Shown here one piece after another: positions 44,242 to 53,042 of a stretch of 64,000 nt of DNA. The position numbers and the translations under genes are program-made. This stretch comes from Paraburkholderia sp. CNPSo 3272 (GTDB lineage Bacteria; Pseudomonadota; Gammaproteobacteria; Burkholderiales; Burkholderiaceae), in contig NZ_JAMBPQ010000029.1 in assembly GCF_024206495.1 (NCBI RefSeq), positions 1 to 64,000 of the forward strand. The letters run 5' to 3'. The notes under the pieces are model-generated. The model had not been told where the DNA came from and ran no database searches. It worked only from the letters and a program-made list of their open reading frames with translations. The first letter of the stretch is position 1; every line of letters begins with the position of its first letter.

Positions 44242-46481
44242 GCCCGGCGCGCCGCGGCGAAACGCTCGCGACCCTCGCCGCCCGCGCGGGCTTCGAGGTC
44301 GAATGGACCGACGCGCACGGCACCGTGCAGCGCGTGCCCGACAGCACGCTCGCCGCCCTGCTGGAATGCGCGGGCCTGCCTTGCGCCAACGCCACGCAGA
44401 TCCGCCAGAGCACCTCCGCGCTCAACGCGGAACAGTCGGCGCGGCGACTGCCCCCGCTCATCACCGCCGAATACGACAGCGCGATCGAGCTGCCGCCTTC
44501 GGCCGTACGCGCGGGCAGCCACTATCGGATCGACCTCGAAAGCGGCGAGCATATCGAAGGCCGCTTCACCTCGCCGCGCGGCGAGAGCGCGCTGCTCGCG
44601 CCGCTCGCGGAGCCGGGCTACCACACGCTCACCGTCAACGACCATCGGCTGACGATTGCGGTCGCGCCGCCGCACTGCCATACCGTCGCCGACGCCTGGC
44701 GCGCACGTCATGGCGACAACGGCGCAGTGCCACCGCTGTGGGGCCTCGCCGCGCAATTGTACGGACTCCGACGCAACGGCGACGGCGGCATCGGCGACTA
44801 CACCGCGCTCGCGACGCTCGCCGCGCAAAGCGCGCAGCGCGGCGCGCAGGCGCTCGCGGTGAGCCCGACCCATGCGATGTTCAGCGCCGAGCCGGGCCAC
44901 GTCAGCCCCTATTCGCCGTCGTCGCGCCTGTGGGTCAATGTCGCGCATATCGACCCCGCCGCGGAATTCGGCGCGAAGGCCGCGCACGACGCGAGCGTGG
45001 CCGCGAATGCGCTCGACGCCTGGCACGAACTCGAAGCCGCGCCGCTCGTGGACTGGCAGCGTGCGTTGCCGCTCAAGCTCAAGGTGCTGCGCGCGCTGTT
45101 CGAGCGCTTCGACGCCGAAGAGCGCGCGAGCGGCTCGCCGCGCGCCGCCGCCTTCGCGGCATTCTGTGCGCAGGGCGGCGAGGCGCTCGAAGACCACGCG
45201 CGTTTCGAGGCGCTGCAGGAAGCCATGCTGCACGGCCCCGGCGGCGCGCGCCACTGGCGCGACTGGCCCGAGCCGCTGCGCGACCCGCGCAGCGCCGACG
45301 TGGCGACGTTCGCGCAGGAGCACCGGCGTGAAGTCGACTTTCACTGTTTCCTGCAATGGCTCGCGGCGCAGGGGCTCTCGGGCGCGCAGCGCAGCGCGCG
45401 CGAGGCCGGCATGGCGATCGGCCTCGTCGCCGATCTCGCCGTGGGTTGCGACGGCGCCGGCTCGCACGCGTGGTCGCTGCCGCAGGACATGCTGCAGCGC
45501 GTTTCGGTCGGCGCCCCGCCCGACATCTTCAACCAGGCCGGGCAAAGCTGGGGCCTCACGACGTTCTCGCCGCGCGCCATGCACAACAACGGCTTTCGCG
45601 CGTTCATCGACATGCTGCGCGCCGCCTTCGCCCATGCGGGCGGCGTGCGCATCGATCACATCCTCGGGCTGCGCAGGCTCTGGCTCGTGCCCGAAGGCGA
45701 AAGCGCACGCCATGGTGCGTATCTGCGCTATCCGTTCGACGACCTCGTGCGGCTCATCGCGCTCGAATCGTGGCGGCATCGCGCGATCGTGATCGGCGAA
45801 GACCTCGGCACCGTGCCGCCAGGGCTGCGCGAGCGGCTCGCCGCGCACGGCCTGTATGGCATTCGCGTGCTGTGGTTCGAGCACGACGGCAAGGGCTTTC
45901 TCGCGCCCGAGCGCTGGGACCCGCACGGCGTCGCGACGACCACCACGCACGATCTGCCGACCGTCGCGGGCTGGTGGAGCGGCGCGGACATCGACTGGCG
46001 CAACCGCATCGGCCAGACGCTCCCGCGTGCCGACGGGCGCGACCCCGTCGCGGTCGACCAGGCGCGGCGCGCGACAGATCGCGTCGCGCTCTGGCATGCG
46101 CTGCAGCACAGCGGGCTCGCGCCGCGCGACACCGAACCGCCGCCCGCCGACGAGCCGCCCGTGAATGCCGCGCTCGCCTATGTCGCGGCAACGCACAGCC
46201 CGCTCGTCACGTGCCCGCTAGAAGACCTGCTCGCGTTGTCCGACCAGCCGAATTTGCCCGGCTCGATCGACGAGCATCCGAACTGGCGCCGCCGCCTGCC
46301 GCTGCCCGTCGAGGCGCTGTTCGCCGATGCGGCCGTCGCCGCGCGCGTCGAAGCCGTCGTACGCGCACGCGAGGCCGTCGCGCGCACCGAGGCCGACCCG
46401 GGCGCCGATGCAGGCGCGAGCGACGCCAACTCAACCGCCAGCTCGGCGCCAGGTGCGCCCGAAAAGAAGCCGACGCCATGA
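44238..46481 (+). CDS. malQ: 4-alpha-glucanotransferase (amylomaltase)
   Basis: About 747 residues of GH77. An N-terminal extension (about 1-140), as in E. coli MalQ, precedes the barrel with nucleophile D473 (RIDHILGL), acid/base E521 (IGEDLGTVP) and D572 (TTHDLPT). It transfers glucan segments between chains, keeping chain lengths suited to TreY and GlgE. The final 45 residues are an Ala/Ser-rich, low-complexity tail. The start overlaps the treZ stop by 4 bases (ATGA at 44238) and its end overlaps treY likewise. Confidence 0.95.
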   Translation: MSPARRGETLATLAARAGFEVEWTDAHGTVQRVPDSTLAALLECAGLPCANATQIRQSTSALNAEQSARRLPPLITAEYDSAIELPPSAVRAGSHYRIDLESGEHIEGRFTSPRGESALLAPLAEPGYHTLTVNDHRLTIAVAPPHCHTVADAWRARHGDNGAVPPLWGLAAQLYGLRRNGDGGIGDYTALATLAAQSAQRGAQALAVSPTHAMFSAEPGHVSPYSPSSRLWVNVAHIDPAAEFGAKAAHDASVAANALDAWHELEAAPLVDWQRALPLKLKVLRALFERFDAEERASGSPRAAAFAAFCAQGGEALEDHARFEALQEAMLHGPGGARHWRDWPEPLRDPRSADVATFAQEHRREVDFHCFLQWLAAQGLSGAQRSAREAGMAIGLVADLAVGCDGAGSHAWSLPQDMLQRVSVGAPPDIFNQAGQSWGLTTFSPRAMHNNGFRAFIDMLRAAFAHAGGVRIDHILGLRRLWLVPEGESARHGAYLRYPFDDLVRLIALESWRHRAIVIGEDLGTVPPGLRERLAAHGLYGIRVLWFEHDGKGFLAPERWDPHGVATTTTHDLPTVAGWWSGADIDWRNRIGQTLPRADGRDPVAVDQARRATDRVALWHALQHSGLAPRDTEPPPADEPPVNAALAYVAATHSPLVTCPLEDLLALSDQPNLPGSIDEHPNWRRRLPLPVEALFADAAVAARVEAVVRAREAVARTEADPGADAGASDANSTASSAPGAPEKKPTP

Positions 46482-49363
46482 CACACCCTCGCGCGACGCT
46501 GCGCCTGCAGCTCCACCACGGCTTCACGTTCGTCGACGCGCTCGCGCAGCTCGACTACTTCGCCGCGCTCGGCGTAAGCCATCTCTACCTTTCGCCCGTC
46601 ACGACCGCGCAGCCCGGGTCGATGCACGGCTACGACACCGTCGACTACGGCACGGTGAGCGCGGAACTGGGCGGCGAAGGCGCGCTGCGCCGCTTCGCCG
46701 CGAAAGTGCACGAGCGTGGCATGGGCATCATCGCCGACTTCGTGCCGAATCACATGGGCGTGGGCGGCGGCCACAACGCCTGGTGGCTCGACATCCTCGA
46801 ATGGGGCCGTCACAGCGCGTACGCGCGCCACTTCGACGTGGACTGGCACTCGCCCGACCCTGCCCTGCGCGGCAAGGTGCTGATGCCGTTTCTCGGCGCA
46901 CAGTACGGCGAAGAACTCGCCGCGGGCCGCATCGAGCTGAAGTTCGACCCCGCCACCGCGCGCTTTTACGTGCAGTACGGGCCGCACGTGTGCCCGATCT
47001 GTCCGACCGATTACGCGGCGCTCCTGCAGTCCGCGAACCGCGCCGATCTGAACACGCTCGCCGGACCGTTCCAGGGCCTCACGACCCAACCCGACGACCA
47101 GGCGCGCGCCGCCGCGGGGCGCGACGCGCTGCGCGCGTTCGTCGAGCGGGCCGGCACGGACCCCATCGACTTCGTTCTGGAATCCTATTCAAGCGCCGAC
47201 CCGGTGCCGCGCGAGCGGCTGCACCGCCTGCTGGAGCGCCAGCACTTCCGGCTCGCGTGGTGGCGCACCGCCACCGACGAGATCAACTGGCGGCGCTTCT
47301 TCGACATCACGGCGCTCGCCGGCGTGCGCGTGGAACGGCACGACGTGTTCGAGGCCGTGCACAAGCTCGTGTTTCGCCTCTATGCCGACGGCGTGATCGA
47401 CGGCATGCGCATCGATCATATCGACGGACTCGCGGACCCGCGCGAGTACTGCGAGCGCCTGCGGCAGCGGCTCGCTGCGTTGCGCGCCACGCCGCCGTTC
47501 ATCGTGGTCGAGAAGATTCTCGCGCAAGGCGAAACGCTGCGCGACGACTGGCCCGTGCAAGGCACGACCGGCTACGACTTCATGAACGACGTGGGCGCCT
47601 TGCTGCACGATCCCGCGGGCGCAGCGCCGCTCTTCGAGGCGTGGAGCGCCATCTCCGGCGACGACCGGCCGTTTACGGCCTACGCGCTGGATGCGCGCCG
47701 CGAAATGCTGGCCGCCTATCTGCCCGCGGAACTCGACCATGTGACGCGCGCGCTGCACCGAATCGCGCGCGAACTTCCGGGTACGCGCGACACCACGTAT
47801 GCGTCGGTGCATCGCGTGGCCGCGCATCTGGCCATGTACTTCCCGATCTACCGGATTTATCCGGCGAACGGCTTGCGCAGCGCGCTCGACAACCGTTATT
47901 TCGACGTTGCGCTCGACGCCGCGCGACGCGCACTGCCGCGCGCGAGTCTGGCGGCGCTCGATCTCGTCGATGGCTGGCTCGGCGGCCGCACCCCCGAACC
48001 GGCCGCGAACAACGCCACCAGCGGCAGCGGCAGCGGCAACAGTAGCGTCGGCGCCAGGCCGCCACGCGCCGCGTCAGGCGGTGCGAACGCGAGTGCGGGC
48101 AACAACCCGGCGAATACGCCGCTCAGCCACGCGCTGATCGCGCAACGCACGGCGCTCGCGCTGTTTTCGCAGCTCACCGCGCCGCTCGCGGCGAAGGCCA
48201 CGGAGGACACCGCGCTCTATCGCTACGGCCGCCTGCTCTCGCGTAACGAAGTGGGCGCCGACCCCGACGATTTCGCGCGCACGCTGCATGACTTTCACGC
48301 GACGAACCGGCTGCGCCAGCGGCGTCCTTATGGCCTGCTCGCCACCGCCACGCACGACCACAAGCGCGGCGAGGACGTGCGTGCGCGACTCGCCGTATTG
48401 AGTGAGATTGCGCTCGACTGGAGCGCCACGCTGCGCGCCTGGTCGACGCTGAACCAGACGCATCGCCGCAACGACGGGGGGGCCGGCGCGGCGTGGTCGC
48501 CGGGACCGGCCGCCGAGGCGATGCTGTATCAAACGCTGGTGGGCTGCTGGCCGCCCGAACTGGACCCGGGCGACGAAGCGGGGGTGCATGCGCTGGCAGA
48601 GCGCGTCTCGACGTGGCTGCTCAAGGCGTTGCGCGAAGCGAAGCTGCGCACGAACTGGCTCTCGCCCGACGAGACCTATGAGTCGGAGTGCCAGGCATTT
48701 CTCTTCGATATCCTCGCACCGCAACGGCGCGACGGCTTCCTGCAGGCGCTGGCCGGATTCGTCGCGCGCGTGGCGCCCGCAGGGGCGCTCAATACGCTGC
48801 TGCAAACGGTGCTGCGGCTCACCTCGCCGGGCGTGCCCGATCTCTATCAGGGCACCGAACTCTGGGATTTCAGCCTCGTCGATCCGGATAACCGGCGGCC
48901 CGTCGATTACGCCGCCCGCGCGGCCGCGCTAGATGAGCAAGCGCCCGCCGCGAAGCTGCAGGACTGGCGCAACGCGCAGGTGAAGCTGGCCACCGTGCAC
49001 CGCCTGCTCGCGCTGCGCTCGCGCGCGCCCGAACTGCTGCGCGAAGGCGACTACCTGCCGCTCACAGCAAGCGGCGCGCAGGCCTCGCATGTGATCGCGT
49101 TCGCGCGCCATCACGGCGACGCGTGGGCCATCGTGATCGGCACACGCCTCGCGGCGGGTTTGCTCGATGGCGACACCCCGCTCGTCGCGCCCGAGCGCTG
49201 GGAAGACACGACGGTCGAGTTGCCCAAAGGATGCGCGCCAGCCACACTGCACGACTGGCTCAGCGACGCGACCCACGCGGTGGGCGAAGGCGGCACGCTC
49301 GCACTGCGCGACATCCTCGGCGCAATGCCCGTAGCGGTGCTCTCTACAGTCACGCGCAACTAA
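46478..49363 (+). CDS. treY: Malto-oligosyltrehalose synthase
   Basis: This is a 961-residue GH13_26 enzyme that rearranges the reducing-end alpha-1,4 bond of a maltodextrin into a trehalose end. The start LRLQLHHGFTFVDALAQLDYFAALGVSHLYLSP is typical. Nucleophile D313 (RIDHIDGL) and E345 (VVEKIL) are clear, and THDHKRGEDVRARL carries the third acid. It is longer than the ~700-850 residues common in the family, partly because of a Gly/Ser/Asn/Ala-rich stretch near residues 505-545. It is last in the operon and starts within the malQ stop. Confidence 0.95.
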   Translation: MTHPRATLRLQLHHGFTFVDALAQLDYFAALGVSHLYLSPVTTAQPGSMHGYDTVDYGTVSAELGGEGALRRFAAKVHERGMGIIADFVPNHMGVGGGHNAWWLDILEWGRHSAYARHFDVDWHSPDPALRGKVLMPFLGAQYGEELAAGRIELKFDPATARFYVQYGPHVCPICPTDYAALLQSANRADLNTLAGPFQGLTTQPDDQARAAAGRDALRAFVERAGTDPIDFVLESYSSADPVPRERLHRLLERQHFRLAWWRTATDEINWRRFFDITALAGVRVERHDVFEAVHKLVFRLYADGVIDGMRIDHIDGLADPREYCERLRQRLAALRATPPFIVVEKILAQGETLRDDWPVQGTTGYDFMNDVGALLHDPAGAAPLFEAWSAISGDDRPFTAYALDARREMLAAYLPAELDHVTRALHRIARELPGTRDTTYASVHRVAAHLAMYFPIYRIYPANGLRSALDNRYFDVALDAARRALPRASLAALDLVDGWLGGRTPEPAANNATSGSGSGNSSVGARPPRAASGGANASAGNNPANTPLSHALIAQRTALALFSQLTAPLAAKATEDTALYRYGRLLSRNEVGADPDDFARTLHDFHATNRLRQRRPYGLLATATHDHKRGEDVRARLAVLSEIALDWSATLRAWSTLNQTHRRNDGGAGAAWSPGPAAEAMLYQTLVGCWPPELDPGDEAGVHALAERVSTWLLKALREAKLRTNWLSPDETYESECQAFLFDILAPQRRDGFLQALAGFVARVAPAGALNTLLQTVLRLTSPGVPDLYQGTELWDFSLVDPDNRRPVDYAARAAALDEQAPAAKLQDWRNAQVKLATVHRLLALRSRAPELLREGDYLPLTASGAQASHVIAFARHHGDAWAIVIGTRLAAGLLDGDTPLVAPERWEDTTVELPKGCAPATLHDWLSDATHAVGEGGTLALRDILGAMPVAVLSTVTRN

Positions 49364-49378
49364 GCACGCGGGGCGCGC

Positions 49379-50785
49379 TCAGCCGCCCTCGTCCTCGAGA
49401 TCTTTCGGATACACGCGCACGAGCACGATGCGCGGCCCCCTCATTTTCTTCACGACGATGTCGAAGCGGTCGAACCCGACGCGCTGCCCTTCGGTGGGCA
49501 GGTCGTTGAGCGCATGAATCACGAGACCGCCCACCGACTCCGCACGCCCTTCGTCGATGTCGATGCCGAGCGCCTGCTCGAGCGACACCACCGGCAGGCT
49601 GCCGCGGCCCATCAGCGTGCCGTCGTCCATGCGGGTCCAGTCGGTGTCGGCCTGGTGAAATTCGTCGTGAATCTGGCCCACGAGCGCGCCGAGCAGGTTG
49701 TCGAGCGTGAGAAAGCCGACCGGGCGCGCGTTCTTGTGCCCCACCAGCGCGAAATGTGGCGCGCCCTTGCGAAAGCGGCGGAACAGCGCGAGCGCGGGCG
49801 TGTCCGGCCGCACGTACTGCACGGGGCGCACGAATTTGCCGAGATCGCTGAGGGCGTTGCCTGCCTCGCGCGCGAGCAGCAGGTCCTTCAGGTGGATGAG
49901 GCCCGCCACGCGCTCGCCCGCGGCGTCTTCGAACAGCGGGTAGCGGCTGAAACGATGGCGCGCCACGATCTGCATGTTCTCGCGCAGAGACAGGTCGCGG
50001 CGCAGGCCCACCATCTCGTGCGTAGGCCGCATGAGGTCGGAAATCGTGAGGCGCGAAAAATCGAGCGAATGGGCGAGCGTGTTCCATTCGTCGGCGCTAT
50101 AGGCGTTCGCGGCCGGCGCGGGGAGCAGCGGCACCGCGCCCTTCGCACTTTTTGCGCCGCGCGGCTCGTGCTTCGCGTCATGCGCCTCGGCCTGGGCGGC
50201 AGCGCGGCGGCTGCGCAGGATCAGCTTGAGTTCGTCGGTCGAATAGTGCGTGTCGTGGCCGTGCTCCGACGAAAGGCCCGCGAGACGCAGTACCGTGTTC
50301 GCGCTCGTGTTGAGCACCCAGATCGCGGGATACATGGTCCAGTAGAAGCCGTAGAGCGGCATGGCCGTCCACAACGAAATCTTCTCGGCCTGGCGGATGG
50401 CGAGCGACTTCGGCGCAAGCTCGCCCACCACGATGTGCAGGAAAGAAATGACCGTGAACGCGAACACCAGCGAGATGGCGTGCACCAGATGCGCCGATTG
50501 CACGCCGAGCAGTTCGAACACCGGCGCGAGCAACTGCGCGAAAGCCGGCTCGCCGATCCAGCCGAGGCCGAGCGAAGCGAGCGTGATGCCGAGCTGGCAC
50601 GCGGAGAGATAGGCGTCGAGCTGGCCGTGAACCTTGGCGAGCAGGCGCCCGCGCAGGCCGTGCTGCTGCGCGAGGGCGTGCACGCGCGTGGCGCGCAGCT
50701 TGACGAGGCCGAACTCGGCCGCGACGAAGAAACCGTTGAGGGCAACGAGCAGGAACGCCCCGATGAGGGCGAGAAGCTGGATCAA
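49379..50785 (-). CDS. CNNM/CorC-like hemolysin-family membrane protein
   Basis: This is a 468-residue protein. A DUF21 (CNNM) membrane domain with four hydrophobic segments (about 1-190) contains LNGFFVAAEFGLVKLR and HIVVGELAPKSLAI. Two CBS domains follow (about 240-370), then a CorC_HlyC domain (about 385-462) with FDIVVKKM. The family is named for TlyC 'hemolysin', but CNNM/CorC proteins are linked to magnesium or cobalt efflux and divalent cation homeostasis. The start appears to be TTG 50785, with GGAG nine bases upstream. It is convergent with treY, 15 bases apart. Confidence 0.88.
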   Translation of the reverse strand: MIQLLALIGAFLLVALNGFFVAAEFGLVKLRATRVHALAQQHGLRGRLLAKVHGQLDAYLSACQLGITLASLGLGWIGEPAFAQLLAPVFELLGVQSAHLVHAISLVFAFTVISFLHIVVGELAPKSLAIRQAEKISLWTAMPLYGFYWTMYPAIWVLNTSANTVLRLAGLSSEHGHDTHYSTDELKLILRSRRAAAQAEAHDAKHEPRGAKSAKGAVPLLPAPAANAYSADEWNTLAHSLDFSRLTISDLMRPTHEMVGLRRDLSLRENMQIVARHRFSRYPLFEDAAGERVAGLIHLKDLLLAREAGNALSDLGKFVRPVQYVRPDTPALALFRRFRKGAPHFALVGHKNARPVGFLTLDNLLGALVGQIHDEFHQADTDWTRMDDGTLMGRGSLPVVSLEQALGIDIDEGRAESVGGLVIHALNDLPTEGQRVGFDRFDIVVKKMRGPRIVLVRVYPKDLEDEGG

Positions 50786-50911
50786 GACACATGGCTCCGA
50801 GGGACGAAGCGCTCAGTATAAGGGTGCAAGGTGAATGAAAGGCGCGGGCGGGCTCAATCCGGCGCGCCGCTCACGCGGCGGCCGTTCACGTGTGACCCGG
50901 CTCGATTCCGC

Positions 50912-51673
50912 TCACGCGCCGTTCAGCGGCACATTCAGCACAAGCACCATCTCCTCGCCCTCGCCAACGAGCGCCGGCGCCTCGAAGCGGCCGCCATGCG
51001 CCTCGGCCACGCGTTGGCACAACGCCAGCACCCAGCCGTAGCGCCCCGCTTCCTGCTGTTCGCTCGCCTGGGCGCGCGCGAACGGTTCCAGTATGTGCGC
51101 CAGCGCGTCGTCGGTGAGCGCCGCACGCGTGGCGTGCCATTGCACTTCCAGTTGCGCGGCAGTGGCGCTCGCGCTCGCCGCGAGCGTCACGCTGCCCCCC
51201 TGAGCACTCGTTTCCGCCGCGAACACCAGCATCAGCCACAGCGCCTGCGCAATGCGTTCGCGGTCGCCGTCGAGTGTCGCCGCGCCTGTCGTATCCTGCA
51301 CCGCGAAGGTCACGCCGCGCGCATCGCCGAGCGCGGCGCGGGCGTCATCCACCGCTTCGCCCAGCAGCGCCGCGACGGCGAACGGCGCGCGCTCGATACG
51401 CAGCTTGCGCGTTTCGGCGCGCGTGGTATCGACGAGCGTTTCGAGCAGCCGAACCTGCTGCTCCACGCCCGTGCGAATGCCGCCCAGCGCACGTTGCGCG
51501 GAGGCGTCGGCGTTGTCGATCTTGCGCTCGAGCACGTAAGCCCAGCTATGGATTGCATTGAGCGGGCTGCGCAGATCATGCGAGACGCGCGATAGCACGT
51601 GGTCGCGCATGAACAGCGCTGCCTCGGCGCACAGGCGCGCAGTGCGCTCGGTACGGTTTTGCGAAGTCGACAT
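50912..51673 (-). CDS. Histidine-kinase-like protein with degenerate ATPase domain
   Basis: This is a 253-residue soluble protein without a sensor or transmembrane segment. The dimerisation/phosphoacceptor domain is normal: SHDLRSPLNAIHSW with H32. The ATPase-like region (about 95-250) retains its order but lacks key residues. Both N-box asparagine positions are Leu147 and Phe151, the DxGxG motif is replaced by HATRA near 180-184, and the G2 glycines are mostly lost (GRYGWVLAL). It probably cannot bind ATP well and may serve as a phosphotransfer or decoy partner. No response regulator is adjacent. GAGGA precedes the ATG at 51673, and TATAAT lies at 51716-51721 on the minus strand. Confidence 0.75.
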   Translation of the reverse strand: MSTSQNRTERTARLCAEAALFMRDHVLSRVSHDLRSPLNAIHSWAYVLERKIDNADASAQRALGGIRTGVEQQVRLLETLVDTTRAETRKLRIERAPFAVAALLGEAVDDARAALGDARGVTFAVQDTTGAATLDGDRERIAQALWLMLVFAAETSAQGGSVTLAASASATAAQLEVQWHATRAALTDDALAHILEPFARAQASEQQEAGRYGWVLALCQRVAEAHGGRFEAPALVGEGEEMVLVLNVPLNGA

Positions 51674-51827
51674 CTGATTCCTCGTATTTCGCCCCAAGCC
51701 GGGCGAGCGGTCCCCATTATAGGCAGCGGGTAGCGAGCAACTGGCGTGCCCGGCAAGCCGCTGCCCGCCCGGCCCTGCAAAGCGCCTACAATATCGGGTC
51801 CAACCTATTCGAATCAGGAGTTTTTCC

Positions 51828-52169
51828 ATGTCTATCGTGACCACCGAATCCGGCCTCAAGTACGAGGACCTGACCGAAGGCACCGGCGCCGAAGCCAAGG
51901 CCGGCCAGACCGTCAGCGTGCACTACACCGGCTGGCTGACAGACGGCCAGAAGTTCGATTCGAGCAAGGACCGCAACGACCCCTTCGCCTTCGTGCTGGG
52001 CGGCGGTATGGTCATCAAGGGCTGGGACGAAGGCGTGCAGGGCATGAAGGTGGGCGGCGTGCGCAAGCTGACCATTCCGCCGCAACTGGGCTACGGCGTG
52101 CGCGGCGCGGGCGGCGTGATTCCGCCGAACGCGACACTCGTGTTCGAAGTCGAGCTGCTCGACGTCTGA
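51828..52169 (+). CDS. FKBP-type peptidyl-prolyl isomerase
   Basis: This 113-residue single-domain FKBP has the canonical features VSVHYTGWLTDGQKFDSS, then FVLGGGMVIKGWDEGVQGMKVGG, and PPQLGYG. Aromatic and Asp residues of the proline pocket are conserved. It has no signal peptide, so it is cytoplasmic. It catalyses cis-trans isomerisation of X-Pro bonds. An AGGAG lies upstream of the ATG at 51828, and a TACAAT box at 51787-51792 is a plausible -10. It is monocistronic. Confidence 0.94.
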   Translation: MSIVTTESGLKYEDLTEGTGAEAKAGQTVSVHYTGWLTDGQKFDSSKDRNDPFAFVLGGGMVIKGWDEGVQGMKVGGVRKLTIPPQLGYGVRGAGGVIPPNATLVFEVELLDV

Positions 52170-52223
52170 TGCCCGCTTGACGCTTCACGGCGCTCGCCTT
52201 ATTTGCAAACGCAACCGGTCAGC

Positions 52224-53027
52224 ATGAATCCGCATCACCACGCCCCCGTCACCGCGCCAGGCGTCGAACTGCGCCGCTACGGCGCGATCGAGGAAACCGA
52301 TCTGCACGATTTTCACCAGATCGTGCTCGGGCTCGACGGCGAGATGGAGATGACCGTGAACGGCCGGGGCGAGCGCATCGACCGTTGTTCCGCGTGGCTC
52401 ATTCCGGCGGGGGCGCGGCACGACTACATGGGTATCGGCGATAACCGCCAGCTCGTGCTCGACCTGCCCGCGGCCACGCTCGCGGTGCCCGAACGGCTGT
52501 TCGACACCGCGCGCGCCGTGCGCCTCGACCCCGCGCTCACGCAGCTCGTGAGCAAGATCGCACAGCGCGCCGCCGCGGCCACGCCGCCGCGCGACAACGC
52601 CGGCCTGCGCGCGCGCCGCTTTCACTGGGACGCCTCGGCGCGCCTGTGCGCGGCCTTCATCGCACAAACCGGCGTGGCAGCCAGCGCCCAGTTCAGCGCG
52701 GCTGCCGGGCTGGACTTCGCCCGCATCGACCGCTGGCTGCGCGCGCATCTCGCCCAGCCGCTGCGTATTGCGGATCTCGCCGCGCACTGCGGCTTCGGCA
52801 TGCGGCGCTTCCATCAGCTTTTTATCGAAGCGTTCGGGGAGACGCCGCATCGCTACCTGCAGCGGCTGCGGCTCGACACGGCGCTCACGCTGCTCGCGGA
52901 GCCGCGCGCCTCGCTCACCGACATTGCGCTCGAAGTGGGCTTCGGCGACCAGAGCGCGTTCACACATGCGTTCACGCGCCGCTTTGGGCTCGCGCCCGGC
53001 CAGTGGCGCGCGCTGCCGTCACACTGA
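52224..53027 (+). CDS. AraC-family regulator
   Basis: About 267 residues. A cupin-like N-terminal domain (about 10-100) has a metal-site-like DFHQIVLGLDGEMEM segment. The C-terminal double helix-turn-helix (about 165-262) carries IADLAAHCGFGMRRFHQLF and DIALEVGFGDQSAFTHAFTRRFGLAPGQWR. The start is taken as ATG 52224; the frame opens at a TTG 21 bases upstream. No obvious target gene is next to it: FKBP lies upstream on the same strand and the MOSC gene is convergent. The effector is unknown. Confidence 0.86.
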   Translation: MNPHHHAPVTAPGVELRRYGAIEETDLHDFHQIVLGLDGEMEMTVNGRGERIDRCSAWLIPAGARHDYMGIGDNRQLVLDLPAATLAVPERLFDTARAVRLDPALTQLVSKIAQRAAAATPPRDNAGLRARRFHWDASARLCAAFIAQTGVAASAQFSAAAGLDFARIDRWLRAHLAQPLRIADLAAHCGFGMRRFHQLFIEAFGETPHRYLQRLRLDTALTLLAEPRASLTDIALEVGFGDQSAFTHAFTRRFGLAPGQWRALPSH

Positions 53028-53042
53028 GCGCGCAGGCGCGGC

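Noticed and set aside
43878..46196. 772-codon open frame opposite malQ
   Set aside because: It is antisense to a complete GH77 enzyme, with Arg/Ala/His-rich composition.
45356..46477. Extended upstream frame of treY inside malQ
   Set aside because: The true start is the ATG at 46478, which overlaps the malQ stop and precedes the conserved TreY N-terminus. The upstream part is out-of-frame malQ.
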